A stretch of DNA of 64,000 bases from Amycolatopsis saalfeldensis (GTDB lineage Bacteria; Actinomycetota; Actinomycetes; Mycobacteriales; Pseudonocardiaceae): NCBI RefSeq assembly GCF_900110575.1, contig NZ_FOEF01000003.1:310001-374000 (forward strand), written 5' to 3'. The stretch's first letter is position 1; the number at the start of each line of letters is the position of its first letter. The notes beneath the pieces were generated by a model. That model did no database searches. It saw only the letters and a list, made by a program, of their open reading frames with translations, and was not told the origin of the DNA. Below are positions 34,030 through 42,018 of this stretch, piece after piece. A program made the position numbers and the translations under genes.

Positions 34030-34824
34030 GTGGTGCCGTCGACCGCCGGCGGCCTGGCCGGGCTCCTGCTCATCCTGGCTCCCGGGATCTGGTATGAGCT
34101 GATCCGCCAGCGCTCCCGCCCGGGACGCGGGGATTCCGCCTTCGTCGAGGTTTCGCGCATCCTGCTGGCCGGGGTGCTCGTGAGCCTGACCGCGCTGATC
34201 CTGCTCGGCGGATTCCGCGCGCTCGACCCGCGGCTGCTCGCCGACCCGCAAGCCCTGCTGTCCCAGCCGGGGTACCTGGCCGCGCACCTCGGCCTGGTGG
34301 CCTGGACGGTGGCCTGGTTCCTGGTCCTCACCATGACGATCCCGGCCGTGTGGCTGTACAACACGCCCGGGAAGAACGCGCACGCGGAGATCCGGCAGGA
34401 GAGCCAATGGGTCTCCTACTTCGACCGGATACCGCGGCGCGATGCGGCCGACCAGGGCTTGCCACCGCCGGAATTCACCTACCTGCAGGTGCGCACGGCC
34501 AGCGGCGTGCTCTACCGCGGCCGTCTCGCCGGCTACGACAACGGCCTCGACCTCGACGCCCGTGAGCTGACCCTCGGCCGGCCGCACCTGATCACCAAAC
34601 CGGTCGGCGAACCGTGGGAGTCGCTGGAGCCCGACGGGTGGAGCGTGGTGATCATCCGGGGCAACGAGATCAAGGACATCCACGTGCTCAACGTGGTCCC
34701 GGACGACGGTCCCGCCCCGGCCCGGCGCCGCCGGGTGCCGCGGATCCCGGCCCACTCGCGGCTGGTGATCCTGCTGGCCCTGGAACTCCTGGCACTGGGC
34801 CAGCTGGCCGCCCTCGGCCGGTGA
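34030..34824 (+). CDS. DUF6338-like membrane protein
   Basis: Membrane protein of 264 residues: spans near residues 7-24 (GLAGLLLILAPGIWYELI), 42-62 (ILLAGVLVSLTALILLGGF) and 85-112 (LAAHLGLVAWTVAWFLVLTM), then a cytoplasmic part (FTYLQVRTASGVLYRGRLAG, then WSVVIIRGNEIKDIHVLN) like that of DUF6338 proteins, and a final hydrophobic helix. GTG start 2 bases after the preceding stop. Some DUF6338 proteins are near phage-defence or stress genes, but nothing here proves a role. Confidence 0.65.
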   Translation: MVPSTAGGLAGLLLILAPGIWYELIRQRSRPGRGDSAFVEVSRILLAGVLVSLTALILLGGFRALDPRLLADPQALLSQPGYLAAHLGLVAWTVAWFLVLTMTIPAVWLYNTPGKNAHAEIRQESQWVSYFDRIPRRDAADQGLPPPEFTYLQVRTASGVLYRGRLAGYDNGLDLDARELTLGRPHLITKPVGEPWESLEPDGWSVVIIRGNEIKDIHVLNVVPDDGPAPARRRRVPRIPAHSRLVILLALELLALGQLAALGR

Positions 34825-34916
34825 GCGTGAACCCCTGACCGCGCAGGACATCCGCTGTCGCACGAGAACTGGTAGTTGTGGAGAAGGCACAGCGAGCGAC
34901 AGCGAGGAGACACCCG

Positions 34917-37900
34917 GTGGCCCGACGCCCGCGCATCGACGATCTGACCGCCATCGCGGTTCCCGAGCAGCCGGCCCTTTCGCCCGACGGCAGCCGGGTG
35001 GTCTACGTGCTCCGCATCGCCGATGCCGAGGCCGATCGCGTCACCCGGGCGTTGTGGCAGGCGGGGGTCCGGTCCGGGCGGCCGCGCCGGTTGACGCGCG
35101 GGGAGGCCGACGTCGCCCCGGCGTGGTCGCCCGACGGCAGTCAGCTGGCGTTCCTGCGCGCGCAGGAACGCGGTTCGCAGCTCTGGCTCCTGCCCGCGGA
35201 CGGCGGCGAGCCCGAGCAGCTGACCCACCTGCCGCTCGGCGCCGGCCGCCCGGTGTGGAGCCCGGACGGCACCCGGATCGCCTTCACCGCCGGCGTCGAC
35301 CGGGAGGCCGCCGAGAACGAGGACGACGCGGCGCGCACCCGTCGCGCGGACGCCCCGATGACGGTGGATCGCCTGGGCCACAAGGCCGACGGCGCCGGGC
35401 GGCTGCGCTCGCTGCGCAGCCACCTGCACGTCTTGGACGTCGCCGCGAAGAAGGTCCGCCGGCTCACCGACGGCGACTGGCACACGAGTGACCCGGCCTG
35501 GTCGCCGGACGGCCGGAAGCTCGCTTTCGCCGCGGCCACCGCGCCGGACGCCGACCTCGTCGCGCGCCAGCCGGTGTACACAGTGGACACTGACGGCCCC
35601 GCGGCCGAGCCGGTCCTCGCCGGTCTCGAGGAGGGCGTCGGCGTCACTGCCGAGTGGCTCGCCGACGGTTCGGGACTGGTTGTGATCGGCGCGGAAAGCG
35701 ACGCCACCGGGCACCTTCGCCTGCTGCGCCTGCCGTTCGACGGCCCGCCGGCCGAGCTCGCGGCCTCACTCGACCGCAACCTGATGCCCGGCGGGCCCGC
35801 GTACCCCGGCGCGTTGCCGCAGCTCACGAACGAGGGCCGCGACGTGCTGTTCTGCGTCCGCGACCGCGGCTGCACCCACCTCTACTCGGTCCCGGTCGAC
35901 GACGGTGACCGGCCGCGCCCGGTCGTGAGCGGCGCCGGGCGGACCGTGGGCGGCCTGTCCGTCGCGGGCGGGACCGCCGCGATCGTGCTGGCCACCCCGG
36001 GCTCGTACGGCGAAATCGTCGGCGTCGACCTCGCCACCGGCACGGAGACGGTGCTGACCCGGCACGGGCTCGAGGACGTCGAGCTGTTCCGCCGCGAGGA
36101 GCGCGAGTTCACGATTTCCGACGGCACGGTGGTCCAGGGCTGGCTGATGCGCGACCCCGCCGTCGAGGGTCCCGGGCCGTTGCTGCTGGACATCCACGGC
36201 GGCCCGCACGGCGCGTGGAGCGGCGTCGCCGACCCGATTCGGCTCTACCATCAGGAACTCGTCGCCCGCGGCTGGACGGTGCTGCTGCTGAACCCGCGTG
36301 CGAGCGACGGCTACGGCGAGGCGTTCTACAACGCCGCTCTCGGGGCGTGGGGCGTGGCCGACGCGAAGGATTTCCTGGAACCGCTGGACACTCTCGTCGC
36401 CGAGGGCGTGGCCGATCCGGCGCGGCTCGCCGTCACCGGTTACAGCTACGGCGGCTACCTGACCTGCTACCTCACCAGCCGCGACAACCGGTTCGCCGCG
36501 GCTGTCGCGGGAGGCGTGGCCGCCGACCTGACCAGCATGGCCGGCACCTCCGACGAGGGGCACCTGATCAGCGAGTACGAGTGGGGCGGGCAGCCGTGGA
36601 CCGGCGGCCCGGACCTGGCGGGGATGTCGCCGTACACGAAGGTCGCCGACGTGCGGACGCCGACGCTGATCCTGCACGGGGACAACGACTTGCGCTGCCC
36701 GGTCGGGCAGGCCGAGCAGTGGCACACGGCCCTGCGCGAACTCGGCGTGCCGACCCGGCTGGTGCTCTATCCCGGTGCCAGTCACCTGTTCATCCTCGAA
36801 GGCTCGCCCTCGCACCGGCTCGACTTCAACCGCCGCGTCGTCGACTGGGTCGAGCAGTACGCCGCGGGTCCGGAAGGCCCGCGGCGGCCGCGGATCGACG
36901 CCGCCCACTGGCAGCGCCGCCTGTCCGAGCTGGCTCGGCGGCACGGGGTGCCCGGCGCGCAGCTGGGCATCCTGCGGCTGCGCCCGGGCGGCGAGGACGA
37001 GCTGGCCGAGGCCGCCCACGGGGTGCTGAGCACCGCCACCGGCGTCGGGACGACCACCGACTCGGTCTTCCAGATCGGCTCGATTTCGAAGGTGTGGACG
37101 ACAACCCTGGTGCTGCAGCTCGTCGAGCAGGGCTTGCTGGACCTCGACGCGCCGCTCACCGACGTGCTGCCGGAGCTGCGTCTGGCCGGCCCCGCCGCGG
37201 CCGAGACGACCATGCGCCACCTGCTCACGCACACCAGCGGCATCGACGGCGACGTGTTCACCGACACCGGCCGCGGCGACGACTGCCTCGAGAAGTACGC
37301 CGCCCTGCTGGCCGACGTGGCGCGGAACCATCCCCTCGGCGCCACCTGGTCCTACTGCAACTCCGGGTTTTCCTTGGCCGGCCGGGTGATCGAGAAGCTC
37401 ACCGGGTCCACATGGGACATTGTGGTGCGCGAGCGGCTGATCACCGCGTTGGCGCTGAAGCACACCGTCACATTGCCGGAAGAGGCGCTGCTGCACCGCG
37501 CGGCCGTCGGGCACTTCGGGGCCGACGAGCCGGAGCCCGCCCCGGTGTGGGGACTGCCGCGGTCGGCCGGGCCCGCCGGGCTGATCACCGCGAGCGCCGC
37601 GGACGTGCTCGGCTTCGCGCGCCTGCACCTGACCGGCGGGCTGGCCCCGGACGGCAGCCGAGTGCTGGGACAGGAGAGCGCCGAGGCGATGGCCGCGTTC
37701 CAGACCGGCCTGCCCGACAAACACGCGTTCGGCGACTCGTGGGGCCTCGGCTGGATCCGGTACGGCTGGGGCGGCCACCGGCTGATCGGGCACGACGGCA
37801 ACACCGTCGGCCAGTCGGCATTCCTGCGGCTGCTGCCGGAACAGGGCCTCGCCGTCGCGCTGCTCACCAACGGCGGCCGCACCCGCGACCTCTACCAGGA

Positions 37901-38282
37901 CCTCTACCGGGAGGTCTTCGCCGAGCTGGCGGACGTCGAACTGCCGGTGCCGCTCGGCCCGCCCGCGCAGCCGGTGAACGTTGATTTCGAGCCGTACCTC
38001 GGCACGTACGAGCGGACCGGCGCGCTGATGGAGGTGTTCCGCGGCGAGGACGGGGCGCGGCTGCGCGTCACCGTCACCGGGCCGCTCGCCGAGCTGCTGC
38101 CGGAGAAGGTGCAGGAGCACACGCTGGTCCCGGTCGAGCCGGGCCTGTTCGTGGTCCGGTCCACCCAGGGGCGGGGCTGGCTCCCGGCCACCTTCTACAC
38201 GCTGCCCACCGGCGACGAGTACGTCCACTTCGGCGGCCGCGCGACACCGAAGGTCCGCCGTCACGCTTGCACTAACGAGTGA
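34917..38282 (+). CDS. Fusion of S9 peptidase and beta-lactamase-like serine hydrolase
   Basis: A 1121-residue protein. Residues 1-650 or so are an S9 prolyl-oligopeptidase/acylaminoacyl-peptidase: WD40-like propeller repeats (PAWSPDGSQLAF, PVWSPDGTRIAF, PAWSPDGRKLAF) and an alpha/beta hydrolase with GYSYGG (Ser near 510), HGDNDLRCP (Asp) and GASHLF (His). From about residue 665 a class C beta-lactamase/D-aminopeptidase-like domain follows, with SISK (Ser 722, Lys 725), YCN (813) and HDGNTVG. A lipocalin-like tail (FEPYLGTYERTG) ends it. No signal peptide is visible, so it may be cytoplasmic. GTG 34917 follows GAGGAG. Two different serine active sites in one chain are unusual. Confidence 0.85.
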   Translation: MARRPRIDDLTAIAVPEQPALSPDGSRVVYVLRIADAEADRVTRALWQAGVRSGRPRRLTRGEADVAPAWSPDGSQLAFLRAQERGSQLWLLPADGGEPEQLTHLPLGAGRPVWSPDGTRIAFTAGVDREAAENEDDAARTRRADAPMTVDRLGHKADGAGRLRSLRSHLHVLDVAAKKVRRLTDGDWHTSDPAWSPDGRKLAFAAATAPDADLVARQPVYTVDTDGPAAEPVLAGLEEGVGVTAEWLADGSGLVVIGAESDATGHLRLLRLPFDGPPAELAASLDRNLMPGGPAYPGALPQLTNEGRDVLFCVRDRGCTHLYSVPVDDGDRPRPVVSGAGRTVGGLSVAGGTAAIVLATPGSYGEIVGVDLATGTETVLTRHGLEDVELFRREEREFTISDGTVVQGWLMRDPAVEGPGPLLLDIHGGPHGAWSGVADPIRLYHQELVARGWTVLLLNPRASDGYGEAFYNAALGAWGVADAKDFLEPLDTLVAEGVADPARLAVTGYSYGGYLTCYLTSRDNRFAAAVAGGVAADLTSMAGTSDEGHLISEYEWGGQPWTGGPDLAGMSPYTKVADVRTPTLILHGDNDLRCPVGQAEQWHTALRELGVPTRLVLYPGASHLFILEGSPSHRLDFNRRVVDWVEQYAAGPEGPRRPRIDAAHWQRRLSELARRHGVPGAQLGILRLRPGGEDELAEAAHGVLSTATGVGTTTDSVFQIGSISKVWTTTLVLQLVEQGLLDLDAPLTDVLPELRLAGPAAAETTMRHLLTHTSGIDGDVFTDTGRGDDCLEKYAALLADVARNHPLGATWSYCNSGFSLAGRVIEKLTGSTWDIVVRERLITALALKHTVTLPEEALLHRAAVGHFGADEPEPAPVWGLPRSAGPAGLITASAADVLGFARLHLTGGLAPDGSRVLGQESAEAMAAFQTGLPDKHAFGDSWGLGWIRYGWGGHRLIGHDGNTVGQSAFLRLLPEQGLAVALLTNGGRTRDLYQDLYREVFAELADVELPVPLGPPAQPVNVDFEPYLGTYERTGALMEVFRGEDGARLRVTVTGPLAELLPEKVQEHTLVPVEPGLFVVRSTQGRGWLPATFYTLPTGDEYVHFGGRATPKVRRHACTNE

Positions 38283-38590
38283 TTTCGATCGACACTTTCA
38301 GTGAGCGAACGTGCCACCTCGTAGTGACTTTCGGTCACTGTCGGTCAGTCCGGGCCTGTGACCACCGGGTATCCGCAGGTCCGCTCGCGAATCCCTAGTG
38401 CCCCTAATCGGCCGGGTCCCGAAGCCCCCTAGTGGTGCTCCGCAAAACCCGGGGTGGCCCCCGTTGGCCCCCAGATGGCGCCGCCCTAAGTTCGTCCCGG
38501 AGCCACCGGCTCGTCGGCATGTCCGACGGTGCTGATCACGGTGCCGACCTCACCTTGCCGATCTGTTGTCATTATCAGGAGAATTGAACT
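38283..38590. promoter_or_regulatory. 308-base upstream region of the IniB-like gene
   Basis: No gene. Holds an inverted repeat AGTGAC-TTTCG-GTCACT (38323-38339) and the word CCCTAGTG twice (38393-38400 and 38427-38434), 34 bases apart. These could bind a regulator such as the iniB regulators of mycobacteria. I see no clear -35/-10 pair. Confidence 0.4.
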
Positions 38591-39829
38591 ATGGGCCCGG
38601 TGCAGACGCTGCACGAATTCGCGTTGAATCTTCTCAGCGACCCCCAGGCACTGGCGGAGTACAACGCCAACCCGCAGGCTGTGCTGAACGGCGCCGGTCT
38701 GGGGGACCTGAGCGCGGCGGACGTCCACGACATCATGCCGCTGGTCATGGACACCGCGCCGCTGCCCGCCGCCGGCTCGCCGGCCGCGTTCGCGACCGGT
38801 GACGTCACCGGCACGCTGGACCACGCCGCCGCGACATCGCCGCTCGCCGCGGCCGCGCCCCAGGCCGAGGACGCCGTCCACGCCGCCACCGCCGGTGTGC
38901 CGCCCCTCGACCTGAGCGGCGTTTTCGGCGCGGTCAGCGACATCGCCGACCAGACCGGCCTCAACACCGCCACGCACGGCGCCCTCGGCGACGTCTCCGG
39001 CATCGTGGACAGCGTCGCCGGCGCCACCAGCGGCGTGCCGCTGGTCGGCCCGCTGGTCGACGCCGGCGCCATCGACCTGCAGCACACCGTCAGCGCGGTG
39101 GGCGACCACCTCTTCGACGGCAAGCTGGTCGGCAGCGCGGTCGACGCCACCACCAACCACCTCGGCGACGCGCTGCTGTGGAAGGCCGCGGTCAGCACCG
39201 TCGGCGAGGTGCCCGGTGTCGGCGGCCCGCTGAGCGGAGTGGTCGAGGACGTCCGCGTCCAGGGCAGCGGCCTGCTCGGCGCGGTCAACGGCGCCATCGG
39301 CTCCACCCCGGTGGGCGTCAACGCCGAGAACATCCAGGCGCACGGCGACTTCGGTGCCGCCGGCGACCTGTCCGGCTCGCTGGACCACGCCGTCTCGGCG
39401 CTGCCGGTCGGGCTTCCGGCCCTGCCCGCGGTCCCGGCCCTGCCGGCGGTCCCGGGTGCCTCGGCTCCGGGCCTGCCCGCCGTTCCGGGTGTCCCGGCGC
39501 TGCCGGCCGTGCCCGCGGTCCCGGGCGTCCCGGCGCTGCCGGCCACGCCGGACGTCTCGTCCACCGTCGGCTCGGTCACCCACACCCTCGCCGGTGCCAC
39601 CTCGCACCTGCCGGTCGCCGGCGACGCGGTGAACCACGCGCTGGCCGCGGCCGGCGAGCACACCGACACGGGCATCCGCAGCGACGCGGTGACCAGCGAC
39701 CTCACCGGCGCCTCGCACTCCGGTGACCTGGTCAGCAACGTGGAGAACCACACGCACGACCTCGCGGGCGGCCTCGACCTGCACCACGGTGTCGAGGGTG
39801 TGCTGGGCGACCTGCACATCGGGCACTGA
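38591..39829 (+). CDS. IniB-like protein with Pro/Val-rich repeat
   Basis: Protein of 412 residues whose first 50 residues (TLHEFALNLLSDPQALAEYN, then GLGDLSAADVHDIMPLVMD) match the IniB N-terminal domain. The rest is low-complexity, Ala/Gly/Val/Asp-rich, with a LPAVPALPAVPG-type repeat between about residues 270 and 320. In Mycobacterium tuberculosis iniB leads the isoniazid-induced iniBAC operon; here no iniA or iniC dynamin-like gene follows, and a terminator ends the unit. Likely cell-envelope or stress associated; function not established. ATG with AGGAG (38577-38581) upstream. Confidence 0.72.
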   Translation: MGPVQTLHEFALNLLSDPQALAEYNANPQAVLNGAGLGDLSAADVHDIMPLVMDTAPLPAAGSPAAFATGDVTGTLDHAAATSPLAAAAPQAEDAVHAATAGVPPLDLSGVFGAVSDIADQTGLNTATHGALGDVSGIVDSVAGATSGVPLVGPLVDAGAIDLQHTVSAVGDHLFDGKLVGSAVDATTNHLGDALLWKAAVSTVGEVPGVGGPLSGVVEDVRVQGSGLLGAVNGAIGSTPVGVNAENIQAHGDFGAAGDLSGSLDHAVSALPVGLPALPAVPALPAVPGASAPGLPAVPGVPALPAVPAVPGVPALPATPDVSSTVGSVTHTLAGATSHLPVAGDAVNHALAAAGEHTDTGIRSDAVTSDLTGASHSGDLVSNVENHTHDLAGGLDLHHGVEGVLGDLHIGH

Positions 39830-39863
39830 AACCAGGTCCTGAGCTCGGGTAACTGACTGCGGA

Positions 39864-39905
39864 GCGGGCCCGGGTCTTCCGATGGGGAGACTCGGGCCCG
39901 CTTTT
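39864..39905 (+). terminator. Intrinsic terminator after the IniB-like gene
   Basis: Arms of about 17 bases, GCGGGCCCGGGTC.../...GACTCGGGCCCGC (with G-T pairs in RNA), followed by TTTT. A strong rho-independent terminator. Confidence 0.85.
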
Positions 39906-39929
39906 GCGCGCTCGCGCCTCAGCCTTCCC

Positions 39930-40945
39930 CGACCGGACGCCAAAGCCCGCAGTGGTAAGCCTTTCCAGGGACGCGGGCCCGAACAACGAGGCCAGCTCCA
40001 GGCCGTGGGCCGCGACGAGCGGAAAGCCCGGTGGCATCGGGTATCCCTGGGTGCCGGGCGCCTCCCGGTCGGCGAATTGGCAGGCGTGCACCGGACGGCC
40101 GCGGACGGCGAGCGCCCGTGCGTCGGCGGCCACGTACAGCCGCAGCTCGTCGCGGTCGGTGCCGAACAGCACCGGCACGTGCGGGGTCCGGCCTTCGCGC
40201 ATCGCGTCCACCGGTGACGCGGGCAGCACCGGGATGCCGTACGGCGCCGCGGTGAACACCTCGGTGTACCCGCCGTCCAGCCAGGCCTTCACGGGCACGC
40301 GGCGCAGGCAGGCCAGCACCGCGGAATCCGTTCCCTGGCAACAGAATTTGGCCGCCGCGTCCGCCCTCGGCTGCAGCGCAGCCGCCCGCGGCGACGTGAG
40401 CACCGCGCAGGTGGCCAGTGCGCCGGAGGACTCGCCGAACAGCGTCACGTTGCGCGGATCGCCGCCGCGTTGTCCCGGACCCAGCGCAGCGCAGCTGGTC
40501 CTGAGTGCCGAAGCCGGTCTCGGCGCCCAGCTGAGGCGCGGCGAAATTGCCGAGCGGGCCGAGCCGGTAGTTGACGTTCAGGTACAGGCAGTCCTCGTCG
40601 GTGCTCGGCACCCGACCGGGCTGCCCGGAGGCCTGCGGACACCGCGGCCCGGGCTTCCCGGCGTCGCGAACCCTCGCCCACGACCCGCCCGCGGCGGCGC
40701 CCACCGCAGACCGCCCACGGGCGACTGGGCGTGGGCACCCCCTGGAACCGGCGCACGGTGCCGTCGGCCGTGCCACGGACTGACCCGGCGGCAGTGCGGA
40801 CGACCAGGTCGCCGGGTGCTGATCCGGCGGCTTGCGCGATCAGCCCGCCATCCGCACCGGCCGGCGCTGCGGCCGTCACACCTTCGCTCACCGCCAGGGC
40901 CGCCACCGTGCCGAGTGGCACCGGCCACCGTTTTCGCCTGAGCAC
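39930..40945 (-). pseudogene. Decayed secreted carboxylesterase
   Basis: Remains of a type-B carboxylesterase spread over three minus-strand frames. In order: a GTG start and signal peptide (RWPVPLGTVAALAVSEGVTA), TAAGSVRGTADGTVRRFQGV in one frame, SPVGGLRWAPP in the second, WARVRDAGKPGPRCPQ and STDEDCLYLNV in the third, then RLGPLGNFAAPQLGAETG, ALRWVRDNAAA, and NVTLFGESSGALATC with the catalytic Ser motif. The oxyanion-hole region after DEDCLYLNV and about 100 residues before QFADREAP are deleted. At least four frame changes mean no working protein. An intact relative is at 43897. Confidence 0.85.
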
Positions 40946-41052
40946 GGCCGGCGTCCCGTCTTCGATGCCACGAACGGGTAGCCGCGCGGGCGCGGTGTGG
41001 CGTCATCAGAAAGGCGGACCGGCATCCCTGATCAGGGCGGACCGGCGCGGGA

Positions 41053-41427
41053 TCAGCCGAGGCGGCCCTGCTGCGCGCGGAATTCGTCCAGCTCACGGCG
41101 TTCGCGTTTGGTCGGGCGGCCGGCGCCGCGTTCACGGCGGGCGACGGGGACCGAGGCTTCCGGCGGCGGGGCCGGGGTGCGGTCGATCAGGCAGGTGGCG
41201 GCGTCCGGGGCGCCGACGCGCTTCTGGATCACCCGCGCGACCTCGACGATCCGGGTCTGCTGCCCGTTGCGCAGCCGCACCTCGTCGCCGGCCACCACCG
41301 AGGTGGCGGGCTTGGCGGGCCGGTCGTTGACGCGGACGTGCCCGCCCCGGCACGCCGCGGCGGCGTCCGCGCGCGTCTTGGTCAGCCGCACCGCCCACAG
41401 CCACCGGTCCACTCGGGTCGATTCCAC
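41053..41427 (-). CDS. S4-domain RNA-binding protein, HslR type
   Basis: A 124-residue RNA-binding protein. The S4 domain begins STRVDRWLWAVRLTKTRADA, includes CRGGHVRVNDRPAKPATSVV and continues GDEVRLRNGQQTRIVEVARV. The basic C-terminus (RRERGAGRPTKRERRELDEF) is common in the HslR (Hsp15) group, which binds stalled 50S subunits carrying nascent chains. GTG start at 41427 fits the family N-terminus; an in-frame upstream extension is disordered and unlikely. It ends the minus-strand run from MurJ. Confidence 0.85.
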   Translation of the reverse strand: MESTRVDRWLWAVRLTKTRADAAAACRGGHVRVNDRPAKPATSVVAGDEVRLRNGQQTRIVEVARVIQKRVGAPDAATCLIDRTPAPPPEASVPVARRERGAGRPTKRERRELDEFRAQQGRLG

Positions 41428-41485
41428 TCGTCCATGATGGCCCGGTTCCGCGCCCGGCGCGCTCCTGGGGCCGGGCCGGCCGTGC

Positions 41486-41908
41486 TCAGGCCGGGGTCCC
41501 GGCGGGGCCGGCGATGGTGAGGCCGGTGTGGTCGGCCGCGTCGAAGCGCACGAGGAACTGTTGCCCGACAAAGGGAAGCTCCAGCCGTGAGACGGTGTGG
41601 CGGGTCGTCGCGGTGAAGGCGGGGGTGCCGTCGGCCGGGGTGACCTCGAGGGTGAATTCGACCTTCGGGTTGTCGTTCGTGGTGATCCCGGTGTCGCGGA
41701 ACGCGGTGACGGTCGCGGTGCCGGGCACCCCGGACCGCATCAGCCGCGCGCGCCGGCGCGAGCCGCGGACCGCGCCGCGCACGGCCAGCAGGACGAGGCC
41801 GGCGATGACCACGGCCTGGCCGCCGATCCACAGGCCGAGGTTCGCGTCGAAGCCGAAGTACATCAGCACGCCGCCGCCGGCGAGGAGCAGCAGGCTGATC
41901 AAGCCCAT
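41486..41908 (-). CDS. Small membrane protein with extracytoplasmic beta domain
   Basis: A 140-residue protein with two hydrophobic helices at the start (MGLISLLLLAGGGVLMYFGF and LWIGGQAVVIAGLVLLAVRG), a basic loop (RGSRRRARLM), then about 80 residues of beta-type sequence ending VGQQFLVRFDAADHTGL. The positive-inside rule puts the C-terminal part in the cytoplasm or, if the helices form a hairpin, on the same side as the start. No family name recognised. The ATG at 41908 is chosen over GTG 41917. Confidence 0.7.
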   Translation of the reverse strand: MGLISLLLLAGGGVLMYFGFDANLGLWIGGQAVVIAGLVLLAVRGAVRGSRRRARLMRSGVPGTATVTAFRDTGITTNDNPKVEFTLEVTPADGTPAFTATTRHTVSRLELPFVGQQFLVRFDAADHTGLTIAGPAGTPA

Positions 41909-42018
41909 CTTCGACACCCGTCCCCACCCGGCCCGGTCCGCCGCCGGGGTTTCGCGCCCGATGATAGAGCGGCCGCGCGAGCCGCGGAACACCGTGGCAG
42001 CGCGGCGAAAATGAACTT

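Noticed and set aside
38323..38339. Inverted repeat before iniB as a riboswitch
   Set aside because: Only a 6-base hairpin, without the conserved core of any riboswitch class I know; better explained as a protein-binding site.
39919..40945. Several medium-length minus-strand frames as separate genes
   Set aside because: They are pieces of one broken carboxylesterase, with its motifs divided over three frames.
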